Below, piece after piece: positions 15,691 to 23,330 of a stretch of DNA of 33,881 bases (positions are counted from its first letter, which is position 1; each line of letters starts with the position of its first letter). This stretch comes from Chloroflexi bacterium SZAS-1 (GTDB lineage Bacteria; Chloroflexota; Chloroflexia; Chloroflexales; Roseiflexaceae), in contig JAFEAS010000188.1 of assembly GCA_018266315.1 (NCBI GenBank), forward strand, positions 1 to 33,881. Direction: 5' to 3'. The notes under the pieces are model-generated. The model was given only the letters and a program-made list of their open reading frames with translations. It made no database searches and was not told the DNA's origin. A program made the translations under genes and the position numbers.

Positions 15691-15739
15691 AGTGCCGAAC
15701 TGCTGGTGAGGCCGGTGGCCTACTGCAATCGGCACTTTT
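15691..15739 (+). promoter_or_regulatory. Structured korA leader, possible attenuator
   Basis: AGTGCCGA (15691-15698) pairs with TCGGCACT (15729-15736), enclosing a smaller stem AGGCC/GGCCT (15709-15713 and 15717-15721). The outer stem runs into TTTT. This resembles a terminator inside the leader, 38 bases before the korA ATG. It matches no riboswitch class I can name from sequence. Confidence 0.4.
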
Positions 15740-15777
15740 CGATTCATCTCTTCTAATCTAATCTGGGGAGTCAGGAA

Positions 15778-17616
15778 ATGAGTCTGATTGAAGCCCACCC
15801 TGCAGCGCCGCAGGCGAACGAAGCCGTTCCGGCAGCGATTGTCAATGATTTTGCGATTGTTGCTGCTACCGTCAATGGTTCTGGAAGCCAGACCGCCAAC
15901 AATACCCTTATTCGGGCAATGTTCAAAATGGGAATTCCCGTCAGTGGTAAAAACCTTTTTCCATCGAACATTGCTGGCTTACCGACCTGGTACACCATAC
16001 GCGTGAGCAAGGATGGCTATATCGCGCGCCGGGAAGGTACCGAGATTCTGGTTGCATTCAACCCGAAAACCGCCGACGACGATTTAGCAGCGCTACCCGC
16101 AGGCGGCGTGTGTGTTCACCCCGATGATATCCAATTTACCACTCCTCGTAGCGATGTAACCAGCTACGCCATCCCTCTGAAGGAACTGCTGAAGCAGGTG
16201 GCTCCACCGCCCAAGCTCAAGGATTATGTTGCCAATATGGCATATGTCGGTGCGCTGACCGAGCTGCTTGGAATTGAGCAGGAAGAGATCGTCGCCGCAC
16301 TGAACTTCTATTTCCACGGCAAGGCCTCGGCAGTGAACCTGAACCTTTCGATGGTTGAGGCGGCGCGAAATTGGACCCACGAGCATATTATCAAGACCGA
16401 TCGCTATCGCGTCGAGCGCATGAACCTGACCGAAGGTAAAATCCTGATCGACGGTAATTCGGCAGCGGGCTTGGGTGCGCTCATGGGCGGCGTGACGGTT
16501 GTGGCGTGGTACCCGATTACACCTTCCACCAGCTTGGTCGATGCTGTGAATGAATATGCGCCCCGGCTGCGCCGCGACCCGGAAACCGGCGCGCCAACCT
16601 ACGCGATTGTGCAGGCCGAAGACGAGCTGGCCGCTATCGGTATGGTTGTTGGCGCTGGCTGGGCCGGCGCTCGCTCGATGACAGCCACATCAGGCCCCGG
16701 CCTTTCGCTGATGACCGAGTTTGCCGGTATTGCCTACTTCGCCGAAGTTCCGGCGGTGATTTGGGATGTGCAGCGCATGGGGCCAAGCACTGGCTTGCCA
16801 ACCCGGGTTTCACAAGGCGATGTGCTCACTGCCTACTACATGGGCCATGGCGATACGCGGCATGTCTGCTTGCTGCCCGGCAATATGCGCGAGTGTTTTG
16901 AATTTGGTTACCAGGCCTTCGATCTTTCCGAGCGATTGCAAACACCCGTTTTTGTGCTGAGCGACCTCGATCTGGGAATGAATAACTGGATGACTGATCC
17001 GCTTGAGTACCCGGCAACGCCGCTCGATCGCGGCAAGGTGCTAAGCGCCGAGGATCTGAAGAAGATCGAAAAGTGGGGGCGCTACCTCGATGTCGATGGC
17101 GATGGCATTCCCTACCGCACGCTGCCCGGCAACCCTAACCCGCGCTCGGCCTATCTGTCGCGCGGTACCGGCCACAACGAATTTGGGCAGTATAGCGAAA
17201 AGCCCACCGACTGGCAGAACAACCTCGATCGGCTATCGCGCAAGCACGAAACCGCGCGTACCCTGGTGCCTGCGCCCGTCACCGATATGGTGGAAGGTGC
17301 ACGCATTGGCATCATTGCCTATGGCTCGACGGATGCTGCCATTCAGGAAGGGCGTGATCGCCTGCGCAAAGAGGGCATTACCGCCAGCTATATGCGGTTG
17401 CGTGCCTTGCCACTCAGCAATGCTGTGCGCGATTTCGTAGCTGCCCACGATCGGGTGTATGTCATTGAGCTGAACCAGGACGGCCAGATGCATCAGCTGG
17501 TGCAGGTTCACGTGCCTGAGCATGCCAACGCAGTGCGCTCAATCCGTATTTGCAATGGCCTGCCGTTGAGCGCGCGCTTTGTGACCGAAGCAATCGCCGA
17601 GCAAGAACGCCAGTAA
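15778..17616 (+). CDS. korA: 2-oxoacid:ferredoxin oxidoreductase, alpha subunit (gamma-alpha fusion)
   Basis: This 612-residue subunit works with KorB to decarboxylate a 2-oxoacid (2-oxoglutarate is usual) to the acyl-CoA while reducing ferredoxin. Residues about 25-200 form the gamma domain (VNGSGSQTANNTLIRAM at 32-48, then the FPSNIAGLPTWYTIRV stretch). The alpha pyrimidine-binding domain begins about 218 (KILIDGNSAAGLGALMGG) and contains WYPITPSTSLVDAVNEY (244-260), and AEDELAAIGMVVGAGWAGAR. The gamma-alpha fusion is typical of the two-subunit KorAB type. The start ATG 15778 has GGGGAG seven bases upstream. korB follows after 91 bases, a gap holding a short GCAATTC/GAATTGC hairpin. Pyruvate or another oxoacid as substrate cannot be excluded. 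Confidence 0.93.
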   Translation: MSLIEAHPAAPQANEAVPAAIVNDFAIVAATVNGSGSQTANNTLIRAMFKMGIPVSGKNLFPSNIAGLPTWYTIRVSKDGYIARREGTEILVAFNPKTADDDLAALPAGGVCVHPDDIQFTTPRSDVTSYAIPLKELLKQVAPPPKLKDYVANMAYVGALTELLGIEQEEIVAALNFYFHGKASAVNLNLSMVEAARNWTHEHIIKTDRYRVERMNLTEGKILIDGNSAAGLGALMGGVTVVAWYPITPSTSLVDAVNEYAPRLRRDPETGAPTYAIVQAEDELAAIGMVVGAGWAGARSMTATSGPGLSLMTEFAGIAYFAEVPAVIWDVQRMGPSTGLPTRVSQGDVLTAYYMGHGDTRHVCLLPGNMRECFEFGYQAFDLSERLQTPVFVLSDLDLGMNNWMTDPLEYPATPLDRGKVLSAEDLKKIEKWGRYLDVDGDGIPYRTLPGNPNPRSAYLSRGTGHNEFGQYSEKPTDWQNNLDRLSRKHETARTLVPAPVTDMVEGARIGIIAYGSTDAAIQEGRDRLRKEGITASYMRLRALPLSNAVRDFVAAHDRVYVIELNQDGQMHQLVQVHVPEHANAVRSIRICNGLPLSARFVTEAIAEQERQ

Positions 17617-17707
17617 CTAGCCAGGAGCCTGCAATTCTGTGGTGTTACTGAAAACCTGGAATTGCGCGCTGCTCGCTGTAATATGCGAATGAGGAGCATC
17701 GATCATC

Positions 17708-18757
17708 ATGACAACGGAACCGAAATCAGCCAATGGTCGCCCGGCGAATATGAATACCATTGGCCTCACGCAGGTTGATTATCGCGGTGGCGACTCGACC
17801 TTGTGCCAGGGCTGCGGCCATAACTCCATCACCAGCCAGATCATTGCGGCGGCATTTGAACTTTCGTTGCAGCCCAGCCAGATCATTAAAATGAGCGGTA
17901 TCGGCTGTTCGAGCAAAACGCCAGCCTATTTCTTCAATCGCTCGCATGGGTTTAACACCCTGCATGGGCGTATGCCTTCTGTCACTACCGGCGCAGTGCT
18001 GGGCAACCGCAAGCTGCTCGCCATTGGCGTCAGCGGCGATGGCGACACCGGCAGTATTGGCCTGGGCCAATTCAAGCATATGGTGCGCCGGAATGTGCCG
18101 ATGATTTATATTGTAGAGAATAACGGTGTTTATGGCCTGACGAAAGGCCAGTTCTCGGCAACTGCCGATGTCGGTCAGCAGCTGAAGTATGCTGGCACGA
18201 ATGTGCTGCCGCCGATTGATGTGTGTATCGAGGCGATGGTAGCCGATTGTGGCTTTGTAGCGCGCTCGTTTGCGGGCGATGCCAAGCAGGTACGCGAGCT
18301 ACTCAAGGCGGCAATGAGCTTCAACGGCACGGCGGTGCTCGATATTATTAGCCCATGTGTTACCTTCAATAATCACCACGACTCGACCAAGAGCTATGAT
18401 TACGGCAAGGAGCACGAGGAGCGAATTCAGGATATTCAGTTCATCCCGAGCTTCAACGAAGTGTCGGTTGAGTACGATGAAGGTGAAGAGCAGATCGTGC
18501 AAATGCACGATGGCCCAGCGATTAAGCTGAAAAAGCTCGATCGTGAATATGACCCGACGAACAAATGGCGCGCGCTGGAGCTGCTTGAAGATGCCCGCAA
18601 TAACCACGAGTTTATTACCGGGTTGATTTATATTAATGAGCAGCGCAAGACCTTGCCCGATGTGATGCAGATGAATGATGTGCCGCTGGCCGAGCTACCC
18701 GAAGCCAAGCTCCGGCCATCGCGTGAAGCCTTTGCACAGGTAATGGCCGAGCTCTAG
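17708..18757 (+). CDS. korB: 2-oxoacid:ferredoxin oxidoreductase, beta subunit
   Basis: This 349-residue subunit binds thiamine diphosphate and, in this family, one 4Fe-4S cluster. Four cysteines fit the cluster: Cys33 and Cys36 in LCQGCGHNS, Cys67 in GIGCSSK and Cys217 in SPCVTFNNH. The thiamine diphosphate motif is SGDGDTGSIGLG (109-120), with NNGVYGLTKGQ following at 138-148. No separate ferredoxin-like subunit is nearby, as expected for two-subunit enzymes. It is the partner of korA just upstream. The start ATG 17708 has a GAGGAG site. A strong hairpin follows immediately after the stop. Together the pair links the citric acid cycle to low-potential ferredoxin and may run reductively in some lineages. 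Confidence 0.93.
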   Translation: MTTEPKSANGRPANMNTIGLTQVDYRGGDSTLCQGCGHNSITSQIIAAAFELSLQPSQIIKMSGIGCSSKTPAYFFNRSHGFNTLHGRMPSVTTGAVLGNRKLLAIGVSGDGDTGSIGLGQFKHMVRRNVPMIYIVENNGVYGLTKGQFSATADVGQQLKYAGTNVLPPIDVCIEAMVADCGFVARSFAGDAKQVRELLKAAMSFNGTAVLDIISPCVTFNNHHDSTKSYDYGKEHEERIQDIQFIPSFNEVSVEYDEGEEQIVQMHDGPAIKLKKLDREYDPTNKWRALELLEDARNNHEFITGLIYINEQRKTLPDVMQMNDVPLAELPEAKLRPSREAFAQVMAEL

Positions 18758-18824
18758 CCGCACCAACAGCAAACGCCGCCGCTGAGTGCAATTTGCCTCG
18801 CGGCGGCGTTTGGCGTTGGTGCGG
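18758..18824 (+). terminator. korB terminator hairpin
   Basis: The outer arms CCGCACCAAC (18758-18767) and GTTGGTGCGG (18815-18824) and the inner arms AAACGCCGCCGC (18771-18782) and GCGGCGGCGTTT (18800-18811) form a long stem beginning directly after the stop codon. There is no clear T run afterwards. Confidence 0.65.
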
Positions 18825-18878
18825 AAATTTGCCCCGGATGATAGTTATAATTGTACGACTTTCGCTTTCTCAGTGAGC

Positions 18879-18925
18879 CCTGTCAGGTGCCGCACTCTGA
18901 TGCAGTGAGCGCGGCACCTGACAGG
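18879..18925. repeat. Perfect 15-bp inverted repeat, possible relative of the hairpin elements
   Basis: CCTGTCAGGTGCCGC (18879-18893) and GCGGCACCTGACAGG (18911-18925) are exact reverse complements. Just outside, AATTGTAC and GTATACAATT form imperfect inverted ends, and ACTTTCGCTT stands at 18859-18868, resembling the ends of the other hairpin elements. It lies in the 456-base gap before the GGDEF gene. Confidence 0.45.
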
Positions 18926-19005
18926 TATACAATTCAGGTAATATTGCTATAGTATGAGGCGGTTTTGACTGAATCTCCTCCTTGTAATGTGTGGAGTTAC
19001 CCCAA

Positions 19006-19017
19006 AATGGTACCATT
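19006..19017. promoter_or_regulatory. 12-bp perfect palindrome, possible operator
   Basis: AATGGTACCATT is fully self-complementary and lies about 197 bases upstream of the GGDEF gene start. No convincing promoter was found beside it; TTGACT at 18965-18970 has no properly spaced -10. Confidence 0.25.
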
Positions 19018-19213
19018 GTACGATAGACTTGCGGTGGCTTGCAGGCTATTATGGAGCTGCTACCTATGACCGCCCCTTTTGTTGGATTAAATTCGGCCTA
19101 ACTATAGTGTTGGCTGCTTAAGCCGAAGGTAGATGCCTGGTTAGCTGCAATAAATCGGCTTCTAATCAGCGTTTTTCACTACGCTCTATCGCGTCCAACC
19201 TGAGGCTATTGAT

Positions 19214-20656
19214 ATGAATACCCACTTTCATGCGAAATGGCGAGCCGGGATACACCAAGTTGCTGAGGCTAGCACGGAACAAGCAGCCTTCACTGTACTT
19301 GTAAATATGTGCGCACAGCTGGCTGAAGTGCCAGCAATTGGGCTGCTGCACAGCCATACCGGGCGTATGACGAGTATCAGTGCGCATCCCGCGCCAGATA
19401 GCGATACAAGCGAGCGGGCTATTGCAACGGCAGCGGAAGCGCTTGAACATACATGTCTCGTGGCCGAGAATGGCATAGCGTACTCCAATACGAGCGGGCT
19501 AACAATGCTCTTGCTGAGTGCTGCTGAAGGGCAGCATGGAGCAATCTGCTGGGCGGCAGAAGCAGCTATTCCTTCATCGCAGCGCGAAGATGTGATTGTA
19601 CTAGTGCAGATGTTCACACGCACGGTTCAAGGGTTGCGCCGCCAGGCTGAAATGCAGCTACTTGCCAGCCTCGAAGCGATGTTGGGAAGCACAAGCGCGC
19701 CTGGTGAAATATTGAAACAGGTTCGGATGCGGCTTCATAGCTTATTTTTAGGAGCCGTAGTCCGTATGTTCTTGCTTGATGAACGGGCGGGCGAGCTTGT
19801 ACATATTGATGGCACCGAGCTAGATCTACAGCCTGGGAAAGGCACTCGTATCCCCCTGGCTGGTACATTAGTGAGCGATGTTGTCCAGCGGCAACAAAGT
19901 GTACTTTACTCGCGGCAGCTGAACAATGGTATTCCTCTTGCTATCCACGAGGCTGGCATTATCGGTGGTAGTGCCATTTGTTTGCCGTTGCGCTTTTCCA
20001 GCCGCATTGTAGGCGCACTGATGCTTGTGTATGCCTCGGGTGGCCCGCAATTTTGTGCCGATGATCTGTGCTTTTTGAGGGCCGTTGTGGGGCTTATATC
20101 GGTACTTATTGCGAATGGTCGCCTCTATGTGCGGGCTGTGCGCGATGCCCTAACAGGTGCGTACAATCGCGGCGCATTCGATAGCGCACTGCAAGAAGTA
20201 TGGGCGCGCGTTGGCAATGCCGGCGGCGATTTTGCGCTTATTCTGCTCGATCTCGACAACTTTAAGCAGATTAACGACCGCTTTGGTCATTTGATTGGTG
20301 ACCAGGTACTTAAAACGGTAACGCGGATTTTGTGGGAAACGCTGCGTACCGATGATATTATTTTTCGCTATGGCGGGGAAGAATTTTGTGTCCTTCTTAC
20401 CAATGTGGTTGAAGTGCCAGTTGTGATGGCAATTGCGGAACGGCTGCGCGCGGCGCTTGATAAGTCGCTGCTGATCAACGGGTTGGTGCATGTGCCCGTC
20501 TCCGCGAGTCTAGGGGTGGCACTATACCCATTCCATCATGCGCAAAACCCACGCGATCTGCTCGATATGGCGGATGATGCCGCGTACCGAGCGAAACGCG
20601 ATGGTAAGAATCGGGTGGTATTAGCATCGGTTCCTGAAGTTCACCCGGCCTCCTGA
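19214..20656 (+). CDS. GAF-GGDEF diguanylate cyclase
   Basis: This 480-residue soluble protein makes c-di-GMP from two GTP. Residues about 15-140 form a GAF-like region with weak motifs; residues about 145-300 form a clearer GAF domain (VRMFLLDERAGELVHIDG, then ICLPLRFSSRIVGALML). The GGDEF domain starts at RDALTGAYNRGAF (310-322) and has the active motif GGEEF (387-391) plus LLDLDNFKQINDRFGH. The inhibitory I-site RxxD is intact (RTDD at 378-381, five residues before GGEEF), so product feedback is expected. No EAL domain is present. The start is ATG 19214 with GAGG upstream. The MshEN-like protein at 5445 could be a c-di-GMP reader, but that is speculative. Confidence 0.92.
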   Translation: MNTHFHAKWRAGIHQVAEASTEQAAFTVLVNMCAQLAEVPAIGLLHSHTGRMTSISAHPAPDSDTSERAIATAAEALEHTCLVAENGIAYSNTSGLTMLLLSAAEGQHGAICWAAEAAIPSSQREDVIVLVQMFTRTVQGLRRQAEMQLLASLEAMLGSTSAPGEILKQVRMRLHSLFLGAVVRMFLLDERAGELVHIDGTELDLQPGKGTRIPLAGTLVSDVVQRQQSVLYSRQLNNGIPLAIHEAGIIGGSAICLPLRFSSRIVGALMLVYASGGPQFCADDLCFLRAVVGLISVLIANGRLYVRAVRDALTGAYNRGAFDSALQEVWARVGNAGGDFALILLDLDNFKQINDRFGHLIGDQVLKTVTRILWETLRTDDIIFRYGGEEFCVLLTNVVEVPVVMAIAERLRAALDKSLLINGLVHVPVSASLGVALYPFHHAQNPRDLLDMADDAAYRAKRDGKNRVVLASVPEVHPAS

Positions 20657-20677
20657 CTACAACAGTATCTGTTTACC

Positions 20678-20766
20678 AGGACTTTCGCTTACCCAGGTGA
20701 ATGCTTCAACCCCTTGATGATGGTTTGTGCGACACACAAATCGTAACCTGGCGAGCGACACTCCTA
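20678..20766. repeat. Degenerate hairpin element, copy D
   Basis: AGGACTTTCGCTT (20678-20690) and GAGCGACACTCCTA (20753-20766) are imperfect inverted ends, extended inward by CCAGGT and ACCTGG. A short TTTGTG/CACAAA stem is at the centre. The left end is identical to the minus-strand end of the element at 1342-1474. It is only about 89 bp, so probably a deleted or separate subtype. Confidence 0.55.
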
Positions 20767-20787
20767 ATAATCTACGTTGAGATGCGT

Positions 20788-20816
20788 TTGCAGTGCCTCC
20801 CGAGCGATGGTATAAT
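20788..20816 (+). promoter_or_regulatory. secG promoter
   Basis: TTGCAG (20788-20793), a 17-base spacer, then TATAAT (20811-20816) with an extended -10 TGG. The secG start lies 40 bases downstream of the -10. Confidence 0.75.
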
Positions 20817-20856
20817 CAGCAGCCGTGTTAGCTGTAACCTGTTCTGAGGAGGCCCT

Positions 20857-21117
20857 TTGGAAACCGCGCTGTATATTGCACTTATTATTATTAGCCTTAC
20901 TCTGGTAGGGCTAGTGATTATTCAGGGCCGCACGGCGGGCCTACAAAGCCGTGACACCAGCTCGATTTACCGCACCAAGCGCGGCCTTGAGAAAACTATT
21001 CACCAGGCAACGATTGTGCTGGCAGTGGTGTTTTTGCTCCTCGCCCTCATTAGTAGCCTGCCTATTTTTGGCACCCCTACTACAACGCCAACCGGCCTGC
21101 TACCTGGGCTATTGTAG
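20857..21117 (+). CDS. secG: Preprotein translocase subunit SecG
   Basis: This 86-residue membrane protein is the accessory subunit of the SecYEG channel. It has two hydrophobic segments (about 4-23 and 52-71) joined by a glycine-containing cytoplasmic loop with the sequence IIQGRTAGLQS, and a short Pro/Thr-rich C-terminal tail. The start is TTG at 20857 behind a very good GAGGAGG site (20846-20852); no ATG fits. It has its own promoter. The substrate-binding protein gene starts 6 bases after its stop, so the two share one transcript. Confidence 0.88.
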   Translation: METALYIALIIISLTLVGLVIIQGRTAGLQSRDTSSIYRTKRGLEKTIHQATIVLAVVFLLLALISSLPIFGTPTTTPTGLLPGLL

Positions 21118-21123
21118 TCGCTC

Positions 21124-22803
21124 GTGGCACGCCGAATTCGCTGGCAGATTCTCATTGCAGCCATCAGCGCGCTCATTGTGCTCGGGCTGATGGGTTACCT
21201 GGCGGTGACGCGCGCGGCTGTGTCTCGCCCATTGGTGGGTGGCGTGTATGTTGAGGGATTGCCCGCTATTCCTCAGCAGATTAATCCATTACTCAGCGAC
21301 CCAGCGCGCGATCCGTCCGCTGCCGATATGCGCGCGCTGTTGTTCGATGGGCTGATGCGTATAGGCTCGGATGGCCTGCCCGAACTCGCGCTAGCACAGT
21401 CGGTGGTGCAAGATGATGCGGGCGAGGTGTATACCTTCACTCTGCGTACCGATGTGTTCTGGCACGATGGTACGCCCTTCTCGGTCGATGATGCGCTCTT
21501 CACACTACGCGCGATCCAGAATCGTAGCTTTGCGGGCGACCCCGCCGTCAGCGCAGTATGGCGCGATGTACTGATTGATCAGATTGGCGCGCGCAGTATT
21601 CGCTGTAAGCTGGCAGCTCCATTTGCGCCGTTCCTCAGCATGGCTACGTTCCCGATTCTACCAGCACATTTGTTATCCAACCGTGATCCAAGCGCGTGGG
21701 CAAGTGCGCCATTCAATACCAAGCCGGTTGGAACCGGGCCATACCAGATCACCGAACTGAATGAGCAGCACGCCGTTCTTAGCGCGAACCCACGCTATTT
21801 TGGTGGCCGCCCGTTTCTCGATTCGCTTGAATTGCGCTTTTATGCCAATAACCAGCTGGCGCGCGCCGCACTCATCCGCGGTGAAATTCAAGGGCTTGGG
21901 GCGGTTGCGACCAGCGATCTGACAGCTGGCTCGTTGCCGAACGGCATCGTGCGCCATGCTCTGCCGCTCGATAGTGCTGTAGTATTGGGGTTTAACCTGC
22001 GTACTGCGCCATTAAACGACCAGGCATTACGGCGGGCGCTGGCCGAGGGTCTTGATAAAGATCTCTTGATCAAGCAGACGCAGGAAGATCAGGTAGTACG
22101 ACTCGATACGCCAATTCTCCCGGGGTGGTGGGCCGCCCTGGAAAATGCGGACTGGTATGCGGCAAACCAGGGGCGCGCTGCTACTGTGCTCGATTCGCTG
22201 GGCTATGTCGCTGGTGCCGATGGTGTGCGGGTTCGGGAAGGGAAGCCGTTGGCGCTACCCTTACTCACGCTGGATGATCCCGACCGTGTGGCAGTAGCAA
22301 ACGAGATTGCGCGCCAGTGGAGCCAGATTGGGGTGCGGGTAGATGTACAGCCTGTCGATGCGGAAACGTTACGCCAGCGCCTCATAGCACATAATTTTAC
22401 GCTGGCGCTATATGGTTTGCAGCGCTTAGGTGCCGACCCCGATGTCTACGAGCTTTGGCATTCATCGCAGGCCAGCAGTGGTACTAATTATGCGGGCTTG
22501 AGCGATAATCAGATCGATGAATGGCTAAGCGATGCTCGCAGCGAGCGCGATATTTCGGCCCGTGCGAATTCGTATGAAGCGTTTCAGAAGCGCTGGGTTG
22601 AGCTGGTGCCAAGTATTGTGTTATACCAGCCATTGTTTGTCTATGCCGCAACCGACCAGCTTGAAGGTCTTGATCTCGACCAGCGCAGCGGCCCGGCTGA
22701 TATTGCGGCGAGCCAGCTAGTGCTTGGGCGTGAAGGACGCTTTCGGAATGTAACACACTGGTTTATTCGGAGCGCGCGTGAAATTCAAGGCGAGCTGCGC
22801 TAG
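21124..22803 (+). CDS. ABC-type peptide/solute-binding protein, family 5
   Basis: This 559-residue extracytoplasmic protein is anchored by one N-terminal segment (about 8-27) and lacks a lipobox cysteine. The mature part follows the SBP family 5 pattern (DppA/OppA): GGVYVEGLPAIPQQINPLLSD, LRTDVFWHDGTPFSVDDALFTL, a central GTGPYQ motif (about 199-204), and a C-terminal LALYGLQRLGADPDVYELWHS block. It would deliver peptides or similar solutes to a permease, but no ABC permease or ATPase gene is nearby. The start is GTG 21124, six bases after secG, with no clear ribosome site, which suggests translational coupling. Pairing with secG is unusual and may simply be cotranscription. A good terminator follows. 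Confidence 0.88.
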   Translation: MARRIRWQILIAAISALIVLGLMGYLAVTRAAVSRPLVGGVYVEGLPAIPQQINPLLSDPARDPSAADMRALLFDGLMRIGSDGLPELALAQSVVQDDAGEVYTFTLRTDVFWHDGTPFSVDDALFTLRAIQNRSFAGDPAVSAVWRDVLIDQIGARSIRCKLAAPFAPFLSMATFPILPAHLLSNRDPSAWASAPFNTKPVGTGPYQITELNEQHAVLSANPRYFGGRPFLDSLELRFYANNQLARAALIRGEIQGLGAVATSDLTAGSLPNGIVRHALPLDSAVVLGFNLRTAPLNDQALRRALAEGLDKDLLIKQTQEDQVVRLDTPILPGWWAALENADWYAANQGRAATVLDSLGYVAGADGVRVREGKPLALPLLTLDDPDRVAVANEIARQWSQIGVRVDVQPVDAETLRQRLIAHNFTLALYGLQRLGADPDVYELWHSSQASSGTNYAGLSDNQIDEWLSDARSERDISARANSYEAFQKRWVELVPSIVLYQPLFVYAATDQLEGLDLDQRSGPADIAASQLVLGREGRFRNVTHWFIRSAREIQGELR

Positions 22804-22823
22804 GTAATCCGAAGAGACGTCTA

Positions 22824-22872
22824 CACAGAACCGGCATCAATCATTTCGATAGATGCCGGTTCTGTGCGTTTT
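22824..22872 (+). terminator. Rho-independent terminator
   Basis: CACAGAACCGGCATC (22824-22838) and GATGCCGGTTCTGTG (22852-22866) form a perfect 15-bp stem, followed by CG and TTTT. It lies 20 bases after the solute-binding protein stop. Nothing else was seen up to the small minus-strand gene. Confidence 0.85.
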
Positions 22873-22966
22873 ATAACTGCGTGCAGCAGTATTGAGCCAG
22901 AATAGTGCGGCACAGCACTGTTCTTATGCGCTACAAGCCCGCTGCCGAGGAATACTGCCTATGCGG

Positions 22967-23131
22967 CTATGCGGCTTCGCGAAAGTATTGCCCGCTCATA
23001 AGCTCGAAGACAAGCTGGTCGAGTGTGACTTCGGCCTCGTGGTATGTACGGGCAAAGCCAATCAGCTCGCCATCCAAATACATGGCGAAGTCCCGAGTTT
23101 CGCGATCGTATACTATCTGTTTGCGGTACAT
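22967..23131 (-). CDS. Small 54-residue protein, unrecognised family
   Basis: This is a short complete gene, ATG at 23131 to TAG at 22967. The protein is acidic and compact: it begins MYRKQIVYDRETRDFAMYL, has a turn DGELIGFARTYHEAE and ends with an amphipathic helix TLDQLVFELMSG. The alternating pattern suggests a beta hairpin followed by a helix. There is no Cys pair or membrane segment. The frame continues upstream to a GTG at 23143 that would add four residues. The ribosome site is weak, but a near-consensus sigma-70-type promoter stands 62 bases upstream on the same strand (23193-23221), which supports it as a real gene. It is convergent with the solute-binding protein gene. I do not recognise the family. 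Confidence 0.7.
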   Translation of the reverse strand: MYRKQIVYDRETRDFAMYLDGELIGFARTYHEAEVTLDQLVFELMSGQYFREAA

Positions 23132-23192
23132 ACTCTTACTCACTTTCTAAGCTCATGAGTCGCAATGGGATGTTGTTATCAGTTCTGTGTAT

Positions 23193-23221
23193 ACTATAGC
23201 ACAATTGTTCTAAAATTGCAA
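23193..23221 (-). promoter_or_regulatory. Promoter of the small minus-strand gene
   Basis: On the minus strand TTGCAA (23216-23221), a 17-base spacer, then TATAGT (23193-23198). The ATG is 62 bases downstream of the -10. An ACAATTGT palindrome lies within the spacer. Confidence 0.65.
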
Positions 23222-23241
23222 GGCCTTTTGCAAACATTCTC

Positions 23242-23270
23242 TTGCGCTTTCATGGCGCTTCCGCTATACT
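23242..23270 (+). promoter_or_regulatory. Promoter of the M23 peptidase gene
   Basis: TTGCGC (23242-23247), a 17-base spacer, then TATACT (23265-23270), 61 bases before the GTG start. It is back to back with the small gene's promoter. Confidence 0.6.
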
Positions 23271-23330
23271 GCGCACGCTGCGATCTGAGCCGCAGCGCTG
23301 GGGGTTTCCTGTTGAGCTAGTTGCTTCGTT

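Noticed and set aside
17617..17707. Separate small gene between korA and korB
   Set aside because: The 91-base gap has only a short GCAATTC/GAATTGC hairpin and no start with a ribosome site other than that of korB.
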